Assembly: GCF_030676955.1 (NCBI RefSeq)
Contig: NZ_JAUUUU010000003.1
Coordinates: 124,001 to 188,000, forward strand
From: Porticoccus litoralis
GTDB lineage: Bacteria; Pseudomonadota; Gammaproteobacteria; Pseudomonadales; Porticoccaceae
Length of the DNA stretch: 64,000 nucleotides
Reading direction: 5' to 3'
Notes under the pieces: generated by a model
What the model was told of the DNA's origin: nothing
Database searches by the model: none
Seen by the model: only the letters and a program-made list of their open reading frames with translations
In this document: positions 23,846 through 31,791 of the stretch, piece by piece
How positions within the stretch are numbered: the stretch's first letter is position 1
How the letters are laid out: each line of letters opens with the position of its first letter
Position numbers and translations under genes: made by a program

Positions 23846-26263
23846 TTAGACGTCAAGATTCGTCACAAGAAGCGCATTGCTCTCAATAAATTCTCGACGC
23901 GGTTCTACCTGGTCACCCATTAGGGTATTGAACATCTGATCTGCCGCTATGGCATCTTCCACGGTCACCCGCAACATTCTGCGGGTTTCAGGGTTCATGG
24001 TGGTTTCCCACAACTGCTCCGGGTTCATCTCACCCAGACCTTTATAGCGCTGAATATTGTAACCCCTCCGGGATTCCTGCATTAACCAGTTGATCACCTC
24101 ACTGAAGCTGCTCACGGGTTTACTACGCTCACCGCGTTGAACGTAGGCACCCTCCTCTAACAACCCCTGGAGTTTCTCCCCCAATGATCGAATAGCGGCA
24201 TATTCGCCGGAAGCAAAAAAGTCATGGCTGATACGATACGTGGTTGGTACGCCATGTGCCGTAATTTCGATAGATGGCCGGTAGATATGCCGTTCAGTAT
24301 CTTCCTCCACTTCCACTCGATAACGGTGTCCTCCGGCAATATTATCCAGCTCCAAGCTGGCAGACAGCTCACTGCACCACTTTGCAACAGTTGCGCGGTC
24401 TGACAGGGCCTGCGTATCCAGAGCCGGCAAGTACACCATTTTGTGTAATACTCCCTCTGGATAAACCCGGGACATTCTCTCAATAATACTCATCACACGG
24501 CGGTATTCCGTCACCAGTGACTCCAGAACAGTACCGCTAATTCCCGGCGCCTCAGCACTGACGTGCAAACTGGCATTTTCCAGTGCTGACTGGGTGAGAA
24601 AGTCTGTAAGTGCCTGATCATCCTTAAGATATTGCTCCTGCTTACCTTTGCTGATCTTGTAGAGGGGCGGCTGGGCAATGTAGATATGACCACGCTCCAC
24701 TAGCTCCCGCATCTGTCTAAAAAAGAACGTCAGCAACAGCGTGCGAATATGAGAGCCGTCCACATCGGCATCGGTCATGATCAGAATGGTGTGATAACGA
24801 AGTTTTTCTGGGTTAAATTCCTGAGCCCCGATGCCGCAACCCAGAGCAGTAATCAGTGTTCCCACCTCTGCACTGGACAGCATCTTGTCAAAACGGGCTT
24901 TTTCTACGTTCAGAATCTTACCTTTCAAAGGCAGAATCGCCTGTGTGCGTCGATCCCGCCCTTGCTTGGCAGACCCACCTGCAGAATCACCCTCCACCAG
25001 ATAAAGCTCTGACAATGCCGGATCCTTTTCCTGGCAGTCTGCCAACTTACCCGGCAACCCTGCGATATCCAGAGCACCTTTGCGGCGCGTCATTTCACGG
25101 GCTTTACGGGCGGCTTCCCGAGCGCGAGCTGCTTCAACCATTTTGGTTACAACACTTTTCGCATCCTGGGGATTTTCCAGCAGGTAATCGCCAAACTGGG
25201 CGCCCATTTCCTGTTCTACAGCGGTTTTTACCTCAGAACTGACCAGTTTGTCCTTGGTCTGTGACGAGAATTTCGGATCCGGCACTTTGACAGAGATAAT
25301 CGCGGTTAAACCTTCGCGTGCATCATCCCCCGTAGTGCTGACCTTGGCATTTTTGCCAATACCTTCCTTTTCTATGTAGTTATTCAGGGAGCGTGTCAGC
25401 GCGGCACGAAATCCTGCCAAGTGAGTACCACCATCTCTCTGAGGGATGTTATTGGTATAGCAGAAAATATTTTCCTGAAAGCTGTCATTCCACTGCAGGG
25501 CAACTTCCACACCAATACCGTCATCCCGCTGCATATCGAAGTGCATGACTTGGTTGATGGTATTTTTGTTAACGTTCAGGTACTCAACGAAGGCTTTCAG
25601 ACCTCCCTCATACTCAAACACATCTTCTTTTCCTGTGCGCTCATCCATTAGCACAATGCGCACGCCTGAATTCAGGAAAGACAGCTCCCTGAGCCGTTTA
25701 GCGAGCATTTCAAAGTGAAATTTGATGTTGCTGAAAGTCTCTGGTGAGGGGATAAAGTGAATCGCAGTGCCAGTTTCTTTGGTTTCGCCAACAATTTTCA
25801 ATGGTTCCTGGGGTACGCCGTGATGATAGGTTTGTTCGTAAACATTACCTCCACGACGGATAGTGAGACGCAACACAGAGGACAGCGCATTTACTACCGA
25901 AACACCAACACCATGTAAGCCACCTGATACTTTGTAAGTATTATCGTCAAACTTACCACCAGCATGAAGCACCGTCATAATGACTTCTGCCGCAGACACC
26001 CCCTCTTCGTGAATCTCTGTGGGTATACCACGGCCATTATCAACCACCGTGACTGACTCATCCGGGTGAATGATAACTCTGATTTCTGTGCAATGACCGG
26101 CTAACGCCTCATCGATAGAGTTATCGACTATTTCGAACACCATATGGTGCAGGCCTGTGCCATCATCAGTATCACCGATGTACATTCCTGGCCGCTTTCT
26201 TACCGCATCGAGACCCTTTAGGACCTTGATACTGGACGAGTCGTAATTCTGTTCTTCGCTCAT
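23846..26263 (-). CDS. gyrB: DNA gyrase subunit B
   Basis: ATPase subunit of gyrase, which introduces negative supercoils. The 805 residues match E. coli (804). GHKL ATPase motifs are EIVDNSIDEALAG near residue 45 and VVDNGRGIP near residue 75. The TOPRIM domain has the catalytic Glu in LVEGDSAGGSAKQGRDR near residue 424 and the metal aspartates in MTDADVDGSHIRTLLL near 500. The C-terminal region includes the insert found in proteobacterial GyrB and ends with GEMNPEQLWETTMNPE. AGGA precedes the ATG. It is 39 bases downstream of recF. Confidence 0.98.
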   Translation of the reverse strand: MSEEQNYDSSSIKVLKGLDAVRKRPGMYIGDTDDGTGLHHMVFEIVDNSIDEALAGHCTEIRVIIHPDESVTVVDNGRGIPTEIHEEGVSAAEVIMTVLHAGGKFDDNTYKVSGGLHGVGVSVVNALSSVLRLTIRRGGNVYEQTYHHGVPQEPLKIVGETKETGTAIHFIPSPETFSNIKFHFEMLAKRLRELSFLNSGVRIVLMDERTGKEDVFEYEGGLKAFVEYLNVNKNTINQVMHFDMQRDDGIGVEVALQWNDSFQENIFCYTNNIPQRDGGTHLAGFRAALTRSLNNYIEKEGIGKNAKVSTTGDDAREGLTAIISVKVPDPKFSSQTKDKLVSSEVKTAVEQEMGAQFGDYLLENPQDAKSVVTKMVEAARAREAARKAREMTRRKGALDIAGLPGKLADCQEKDPALSELYLVEGDSAGGSAKQGRDRRTQAILPLKGKILNVEKARFDKMLSSAEVGTLITALGCGIGAQEFNPEKLRYHTILIMTDADVDGSHIRTLLLTFFFRQMRELVERGHIYIAQPPLYKISKGKQEQYLKDDQALTDFLTQSALENASLHVSAEAPGISGTVLESLVTEYRRVMSIIERMSRVYPEGVLHKMVYLPALDTQALSDRATVAKWCSELSASLELDNIAGGHRYRVEVEEDTERHIYRPSIEITAHGVPTTYRISHDFFASGEYAAIRSLGEKLQGLLEEGAYVQRGERSKPVSSFSEVINWLMQESRRGYNIQRYKGLGEMNPEQLWETTMNPETRRMLRVTVEDAIAADQMFNTLMGDQVEPRREFIESNALLVTNLDV

Positions 26264-26302
26264 GGTTTGTCCTGTAACGACATTAATAGCCCGAATATGG
26301 GC

Positions 26303-27409
26303 TCAATCACCAGCCTCTTCCGTGATTTCACCCTGTTCCACGTGGAACAATTTTATGGCCTGTGGCGGCGACCCTTCCCACAACCCCAACAATACGTGTT
26401 TGTCGACACCTGTTATAAACACCTGCGCCCCAAGCCGCCCTAGCAGCCGGGTCACTAACATGCGGTGCCTCAAATCCAATTCCGCTGCTAAATCATCTAT
26501 TAGATATAAGCCATGCCGCCCCGTTTTCTGGTGGTACAAGTACCCCTGAGCAACCAACATGGCTATAGCCAGTATTTTTAATTGTCCTCTGGACAGTACA
26601 TCACTGGCATTATGTCTATCTATACGTATTCTCAAATCTGCCCGGTGTGGCCCGTGATGCGTTGTCTTAAACTGCTGGTCTCGACTTCGGTCTTCCAACA
26701 GAATCTCTGATAGGGTCTTATCTTCATCCCAACCCTTGAACAGCGCAAACCTGATATCCTGCAACTCTGGCGACAGCTCCTGCAACACATCATTCAACAC
26801 AGGAAGAAGTCGCTCTAGGTAACCTTCTCTTGCCGCGGTTATCTGCTCCGCAGAATCGACAAGCTCTTTGTCCCAAGTAGCCAGTAAATCAGTGTCTATT
26901 CTAACATGCCGAAGGAGTGAATTGCGTTGCTTAAGGGTGCGCTGGAATCGTTGAAACTGTCGCTGATAGCCTTGTTCCACGTGGAACACACCCCAATCAA
27001 GGAAGCGACGGCGATGTTGCGGTGAGCCCTCCAGCAGATTAAAACCATCCTGGTTGATCAGCAGAATGGGGAGAGCCTCTGCAAGTGATGATGCCGTATT
27101 GACTGATACCCCGCCCACTTTGAAGATTCCACTACCTTGCCGATAGCGTGTTACACCTAGAGGAATTTCCCTGCCACTCGACTCCCTCGACAGACCAAAG
27201 ACCGTACACTCGGTCTGGCCCTCATTGATCACTGCCTGAATTTGTCGATTTCTAAATGAGCGCCCTCGCCCCAGTAAAAAGGCAGCCTCCAGAAGACTGG
27301 TTTTACCACTTCCGTTGCTACCGTAAAACAGGTTGAGTGTTGGGCTGAGATGGAGCTGGATCGGCTTGAGATTTCTCAAGCCGCTAACATCCAGTTTTGT
27401 CAGGGGCAT
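26303..27409 (-). CDS. recF: DNA replication and repair protein RecF
   Basis: SMC-like ATPase that helps load RecA at gaps. The Walker A motif is YGSNGSGKTSLLEA near residue 29, the signature LSRGQLKILAIAM near residue 275 and Walker B LYLIDDLAAELD near residue 305. Length 368 is near E. coli's 357. Two perfect 16-base parS sites lie inside the coding sequence; each encodes the peptide FHVEQG (residues about 142-147 and 354-359), so the protein has a repeated hexapeptide because of DNA-site constraints. Between dnaN (24 bases) and gyrB. Confidence 0.96.
   Translation of the reverse strand: MPLTKLDVSGLRNLKPIQLHLSPTLNLFYGSNGSGKTSLLEAAFLLGRGRSFRNRQIQAVINEGQTECTVFGLSRESSGREIPLGVTRYRQGSGIFKVGGVSVNTASSLAEALPILLINQDGFNLLEGSPQHRRRFLDWGVFHVEQGYQRQFQRFQRTLKQRNSLLRHVRIDTDLLATWDKELVDSAEQITAAREGYLERLLPVLNDVLQELSPELQDIRFALFKGWDEDKTLSEILLEDRSRDQQFKTTHHGPHRADLRIRIDRHNASDVLSRGQLKILAIAMLVAQGYLYHQKTGRHGLYLIDDLAAELDLRHRMLVTRLLGRLGAQVFITGVDKHVLLGLWEGSPPQAIKLFHVEQGEITEEAGD
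26334..26349. other. parS centromere site 1 (inside recF)
   Basis: Perfect palindrome TGTTCCACGTGGAACA, identical to the Pseudomonas chromosomal parS. It is located about 45 bases before the recF stop and 8 kb from the proposed oriC. ParB encoded at 38.1 kb should bind here and spread. Confidence 0.93.
26973..26988. other. parS centromere site 2 (inside recF)
   Basis: Second copy of the same 16-base palindrome, 639 bases from site 1 and 7.4 kb from oriC. Both copies are in the same reading frame of recF. Confidence 0.93.
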
Positions 27410-27433
27410 AGTGTGCTACACGGACCCACTTTT

Positions 27434-28537
27434 TTAGAGACGCATGGGCATGACAACATAAGCCGCGCTTTCGTCTTCCGGATCCTGCATCAATGCACTG
27501 CTGTTGGCATCTGATAACACGAATCGTACATCCTTGCCTTTCAGCACATTGAGAACATCTATGATATAGCTGACATTAAAGCCAACCTCGAGCTCGCCGG
27601 AGTTGTAGTTAACCACCACTTCCTCCTGAGCCTCTTCCTGCTCAGGGTTGTTAGCCGTCATGGTCAATACGCCATCTTCGAGTACTAAGCGTACGCCACG
27701 ATATTTTTCATTGGAAAGAATGGATGTGCGACTGAAGGCATGGCGAAGATCTTCACGATTACCAGTTAATGGCTTGTCTCCACCCTTGGGTAAAACCCTC
27801 TCATAATCCGGATAGGAGCCATCAACCAGTTTTGAAGTAAAACAGCACTCTGGGGTGGTGACACGGATATGGTTATTACCGAGAACTACCGTAACCTCTC
27901 CTTCTCCACCCATCAGCCGGGATAACTCTATAACTGCCTTGCGCGGAACAATGACCTGGATCGGGGACTGATCAACTCCCGGCAATGAAGCATCTTTCAT
28001 GGCGAGGCGGTGGCCATCTGTCGCCACTGCCCTGAGACGGCCGTCGCCCACTTCGAGCAACATGCCATTAAGGTAGTAGCGGACATCCTGCTGTGCCATG
28101 GCAAATGCTGTACTGTCCAGCAACTGCTTAAAAAGGCCCTGATCAATGTTGAACTCGCAATTACCTGGACCACCATCAACACTGGGGAATTCGCTGGCTG
28201 GGAGTGTGGACAAAGTAAAACGACTGCGACCACTAGTAATGAGCAAACGGCCCGCAGCTTCTTCCTGCAGGGACAACTCACTTCCATCGGGTAGTGAACG
28301 ACAAATATCCATCAGCTTTCTTGCTGGTACGGTAATTTCTCCCTCGTCGGACATACTCTCCATCTTGAGTTGGCCGATGATTTCCACTTCAAGGTCAGTA
28401 CCTGTTAAAGATAGCCGACCATCTTTTAAGGAGATCAAAACATTGGACAGGATTGGCAGTGTCTGACGGCGTTCTACTACACCAACTACCAGCTGAAGCG
28501 GCTTTAAAAATTCTTCTCGCGATACGCTGAACTTCAT
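27434..28537 (-). CDS. dnaN: DNA polymerase III beta subunit (sliding clamp)
   Basis: Ring-forming processivity clamp of 367 residues (E. coli 366), with three similar domains. Recognisable stretches are MKFSVSREEFLKPLQ at the start, RYYLNGMLLEV in domain 2, SNEKYRGVRLVLEDG in domain 3, and the C-terminal YVVMPMRL that forms part of the partner-binding pocket. It lies 97 bases downstream of dnaA and is probably co-transcribed with it, recF and gyrB. Confidence 0.98.
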   Translation of the reverse strand: MKFSVSREEFLKPLQLVVGVVERRQTLPILSNVLISLKDGRLSLTGTDLEVEIIGQLKMESMSDEGEITVPARKLMDICRSLPDGSELSLQEEAAGRLLITSGRSRFTLSTLPASEFPSVDGGPGNCEFNIDQGLFKQLLDSTAFAMAQQDVRYYLNGMLLEVGDGRLRAVATDGHRLAMKDASLPGVDQSPIQVIVPRKAVIELSRLMGGEGEVTVVLGNNHIRVTTPECCFTSKLVDGSYPDYERVLPKGGDKPLTGNREDLRHAFSRTSILSNEKYRGVRLVLEDGVLTMTANNPEQEEAQEEVVVNYNSGELEVGFNVSYIIDVLNVLKGKDVRFVLSDANSSALMQDPEDESAAYVVMPMRL

Positions 28538-28634
28538 CCGTTATTCATCCCAACTATTAGAAGAGTAAAAGTAAAGAGGTTGCTTATTATGAGCGATAAA
28601 TGTACCAAAGACAGGCGTTAATTTAATCAGCTTT

Positions 28635-30050
28635 TTAGGTCGTTAATGTTCTCATCAACTGCTTGATATCATCGCTGATTTCTCGACTGGTTTCCTGCAA
28701 TTCTTTCACCTTGCGGCAAGCATGCAAAACCGTGGTGTGGTCGCGGCCACCAAAAGCTTCTCCGATTTCCGGAAGGCTGTGACTGGTGAGCTCTTTGGCC
28801 AGAGCCATGGCAACCTGCCGAGGCCTGGCAATGGAACGACTACGCCTTTTCGATAATAGTTCTGACAACTTTACCTTGTAGTATTCAGAGACTACTCGTT
28901 GAATATTATCAATCGTAACCAACTTGTCCTGCAGCGCCAGCAGGTCCCGCAACGACTCCCTGATAAGATCTATATCAATGGGCCTGCCTGTGAAGTGAGC
29001 GCTTGCTATCACCCTTTTTAGTGCACCCTCTAGCTCTCGAACATTAGAACGCAGACGCTGGGCAATAAAAAAAGCCGAATCCGTGGGTAGCTCAACTTTA
29101 GCCTGCAGCGCTTTCTTGATCAGAATAGCCACCCGGGTTTCCAGCTCGGGTGGCTCTACAGCTACGGTTAGGCCCCAACCGAAACGAGACTTCAGCCGCT
29201 CTTCCAAGCCATCTATTTCCTTGGGGTAGCGGTCACAGGTGAGGATCATTTGCTGCCCGCCTTCCAACAAGGCATTGAAGGTGTGAAAGAACTCTTCCTG
29301 GGATCGCTCTTTGCCAGCAAAAAACTGTATGTCATCAATTAGCAGCGCATCAACGGAACGGTAAAACCGTTTGAAATCATTGATGGCATTTAACTGCAGA
29401 GCTTTTACCATATCGGCAACAAAACGCTCTGAGTGAAGATAAATAATTTTTGCGTTGGGCTTTTGCTGTCGAAGCGCATTCCCTACCGCGTGCATGAGGT
29501 GCGTTTTACCGAGCCCAACACCTCCGTAAATAAAGAGCGGGTTATATGAACTACCCGGGTTCTCTGCCACCTGACGGGATGCCGCTAAAGCCAACTGGTT
29601 GGATTTACCCTCCACAAATGAAGAAAACGTGAACGTTTCATTTATATTGCTTTGGTGATTTAGCCCACCTTCTACTCCCGAATTTCGGGTGTCAGGAACG
29701 ACCTGGACGCGAGTTGTACTTTCAATTACGGGCGCATTTACCTTTGGAATGTCCACCGGTGGCAGTTTCACCGCCGGTGAGAGCGTTCCGGATTCCACGG
29801 TCACTGAGCAACGCTTACCGCTAATCTGCTGGAATAGCTCAACAATGCGATCAAGGAACTTGTCGGATACCCAGTCTTTGACGAACCGGTTCGGGGCAAG
29901 GAGTTGAATGTTGTTTGTGCTGTCTTCGGGTGCGGCCGGTTGGCCATCAGGAATATTCAGCGTCAGGGGTCTTATCCAGGTATTGAATTGTTGGGCGGGT
30001 AGCTCTTCCTGCAAGCAACCCAGACATTTTTCCCAAAGTACTTGTGCCAA
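28635..30050 (-). CDS. dnaA: Chromosomal replication initiator DnaA
   Basis: AAA+ initiator that binds DnaA boxes and opens oriC. Domain I (about 1-85) has the LWEKCLGCLQEELPAQQFNTWI pattern in two parts; domain III has Walker A YGGVGLGKTHLMHA and Walker B LLIDDIQFF; domain IV ends with the DNA-binding signature GGRDHTTVLHACRKV. Two TTG codons could start it. TTG 30050 is preferred since AAGGGG lies six bases before it; TTG 30056 directly abuts that site. That gives 471 residues. The gene is not beside rpmH as in Pseudomonas; mnmE lies upstream instead. Confidence 0.96.
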   Translation of the reverse strand: MAQVLWEKCLGCLQEELPAQQFNTWIRPLTLNIPDGQPAAPEDSTNNIQLLAPNRFVKDWVSDKFLDRIVELFQQISGKRCSVTVESGTLSPAVKLPPVDIPKVNAPVIESTTRVQVVPDTRNSGVEGGLNHQSNINETFTFSSFVEGKSNQLALAASRQVAENPGSSYNPLFIYGGVGLGKTHLMHAVGNALRQQKPNAKIIYLHSERFVADMVKALQLNAINDFKRFYRSVDALLIDDIQFFAGKERSQEEFFHTFNALLEGGQQMILTCDRYPKEIDGLEERLKSRFGWGLTVAVEPPELETRVAILIKKALQAKVELPTDSAFFIAQRLRSNVRELEGALKRVIASAHFTGRPIDIDLIRESLRDLLALQDKLVTIDNIQRVVSEYYKVKLSELLSKRRSRSIARPRQVAMALAKELTSHSLPEIGEAFGGRDHTTVLHACRKVKELQETSREISDDIKQLMRTLTT

Positions 30051-30111
30051 GCCCAACCCCTTTTTTGTTTTATCCGTTCGATTGTCGCTAACTGCTACGC
30101 TCTTTTTTGTG

Positions 30112-30126
30112 CCGATAGTCTATCGG
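30112..30126. promoter_or_regulatory. Perfect 15-base palindrome upstream of dnaA
   Basis: CCGATAG-T-CTATCGG lies 62 bases before the dnaA start and 12 bases from a DnaA box. The 7-bp arms with a single central base look like an operator for a dimeric regulator rather than a hairpin. The binding protein is unknown. Confidence 0.5.
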
Positions 30127-30344
30127 GAATAACCCTGCTTATCCACACCTGTTCATAATTTTTTCGAAGGAACACAAAATAATAACTTGTTGTTTATCAT
30201 TGGGTTACCAAATATCAATTGACTTATATTATGCACAGATAAAAATAATTTTTTGATTGTTTTTTGACCACATCCTGTGGATAACCTGTTGGTATCTGGT
30301 GGACATGCAGGGGGTTATCTGTCGAGAAACTTCTAAGGTATTGT

Positions 30345-30388
30345 TCTTGCTAGGTTCTTAGAATTTGGTGACCGAGCCTCTAGCAAGA
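30345..30388 (-). repeat. Inverted repeat just after mnmE
   Basis: TCTTGCTAG (30345-30353) and CTAGCAAGA (30380-30388) form a 9-bp stem with a 26-base loop, starting one base past the mnmE stop. There is no T run, so it may act as an mRNA 3'-end stabiliser or weak terminator. Confidence 0.45.
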
Positions 30389-30389
30389 G

Positions 30390-31748
30390 TCACTTGCCAA
30401 TACAAAAACTGGAAAAAATTCTACCCAGCATATCATCTGCGGAGAACTCGCCCGTGATTTCGCCCAGGGCCTGCTGGGCCAGCCTGAGATCTTCCGCCAA
30501 CAGCTCCCCTGCTCCTGCCTCCTGCAGCTGGGTATGGCCTGCTACCAGGCTGGTTTGTGCCCGGTGCAAAGCATCAAGGTGTCTGCGTCGTGCGAGAAAT
30601 GTTCCCCCACCTCCACCGGTATAACCCATACAATCCTTGAGGTGGGTAATTAAGGCGTCTAGCCCCAAGCCCCCTTTGGCCGACAACGCTATTACCGGGG
30701 TAGCGGCACTTTCATCCAGACCACAGGGTAACCCCGACAGGTCAGCCTTGTTCAGAATAAAACTGATATTGGTTTTATCAGGATAGCGCTCATAAAACTC
30801 TGGCCAGATCTGCTTAGCCTGCAGGGAATAGTCTTCCGTACTATCGATAACAAAAAGCACCCTGTCTGCATTTTCGATTTCCTGCCAGGCTCTTCGTATG
30901 CCCTCCATCTCGACGATATCCCCTGTCTCCCGCAGGCCCGCAGTATCAATGACATGCAATGGCATGCCATCAATACTGATTTCCTCCCGCAACACATCGC
31001 GAGTAGTGCCGGCAATATCGGTGACGATGGCACGCTCCCTACCCGCAAGCGCATTGAGGAGGCTCGATTTGCCTGCGTTGGGTTTGCCGGCAATAACCAC
31101 GGTCATCCCATCGCGCAATAAACTGCCCTGTTGGGCCTGTTTAAGCACTTCACTCAGCTTTTTATTTAGGACGCAGAGCTGCGTCAATACCTGACCATCG
31201 GCAAGGAAATCGATTTCCTCCTCTGGAAAGTCGATAGCGCCTTCAACGTAAATCCGAAGGGATATCAATCCCTCAACCAGTTCATGTATTCGGTTTGAGA
31301 AAACACCCTGCAAAGATCGCACAGCGCATCGAGCCGCCTCACTGGAAGAAGCATCAATTAGATCAGCAACCGCTTCTGCCTGAGCCAGATCAAGCTTGTC
31401 ATTAAGGAATGCCCGTTTAGTGAATTCACCCGGCTCTGCCAATCGCGCACCCAGAGATAGCGCGCGTCTCACCAGAAGGTCGAGGACTACCGGCCCCCCA
31501 TGTCCCTGGAGTTCCAACACATCCTCGCCGGTAAAGGAGTTTGGCGCCTTGAAATAAATGGCTAACCCCTGATCAATTACCTCTCTACCTGAATCCAGGA
31601 AATCACAAAATGTGGCGTTTCTCGGATCCAGATTTTTTCCTACAATAGACGATATAAAAGGCAGGATGTTCTTGCCGGATAGCCGCACAATACCAACACC
31701 ACCCCTACCGGGGGCCGTGGCAACTGCGACAATGGTATCTTGATCCAA
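30390..31748 (-). CDS. mnmE: tRNA modification GTPase MnmE
   Basis: Works with MnmG to add the carboxymethylaminomethyl group at U34 of certain tRNAs. The start is TTG 31748, with GGAGG seven bases upstream, giving 452 residues (E. coli 454); upstream in-frame codons belong to the leader. N-terminal folate-binding domain begins DTIVAVATAPGRGGVGIVRLSG. The G domain has GKPNAGKSSLLNAL (P-loop), the DIAGTTRD switch, DTAGLRE and NKADL. The C-terminal FCIGK is the conserved Cys motif. A terminator lies immediately upstream of its ribosome site. Confidence 0.96.
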   Translation of the reverse strand: MDQDTIVAVATAPGRGGVGIVRLSGKNILPFISSIVGKNLDPRNATFCDFLDSGREVIDQGLAIYFKAPNSFTGEDVLELQGHGGPVVLDLLVRRALSLGARLAEPGEFTKRAFLNDKLDLAQAEAVADLIDASSSEAARCAVRSLQGVFSNRIHELVEGLISLRIYVEGAIDFPEEEIDFLADGQVLTQLCVLNKKLSEVLKQAQQGSLLRDGMTVVIAGKPNAGKSSLLNALAGRERAIVTDIAGTTRDVLREEISIDGMPLHVIDTAGLRETGDIVEMEGIRRAWQEIENADRVLFVIDSTEDYSLQAKQIWPEFYERYPDKTNISFILNKADLSGLPCGLDESAATPVIALSAKGGLGLDALITHLKDCMGYTGGGGGTFLARRRHLDALHRAQTSLVAGHTQLQEAGAGELLAEDLRLAQQALGEITGEFSADDMLGRIFSSFCIGK

Positions 31749-31760
31749 AACCCAACCTCC

Positions 31761-31786
31761 AAGAAAAAGGGCTCCCGAAGGAGCCC
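31761..31786 (-). terminator. Intrinsic terminator between yidC and mnmE
   Basis: On the minus strand GGGCTCC-TTCG-GGAGCCC forms a 7-bp stem with a stable UUCG tetraloop, followed by TTTTTCTT. It begins six bases after the yidC stop and ends one base before the mnmE ribosome site. It should stop most rpmH-yidC transcripts, leaving mnmE to readthrough or a promoter that I cannot locate. Confidence 0.85.
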
Positions 31787-31791
31787 CTATC

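Larger units (their letters stand above)
30051..30389. promoter_or_regulatory. dnaA upstream region with two DnaA boxes
   Basis: This 339-base gap contains no gene. It holds perfect DnaA boxes TTATCCACA at 30139-30147 and TGTGGATAA (reverse orientation) at 30276-30284, separated by an AT-rich stretch (about 30150-30270). The boxes suggest autoregulation by DnaA. Two boxes are too few to call it the main origin, but the region could be a remnant or second half of a split origin. Confidence 0.7.
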
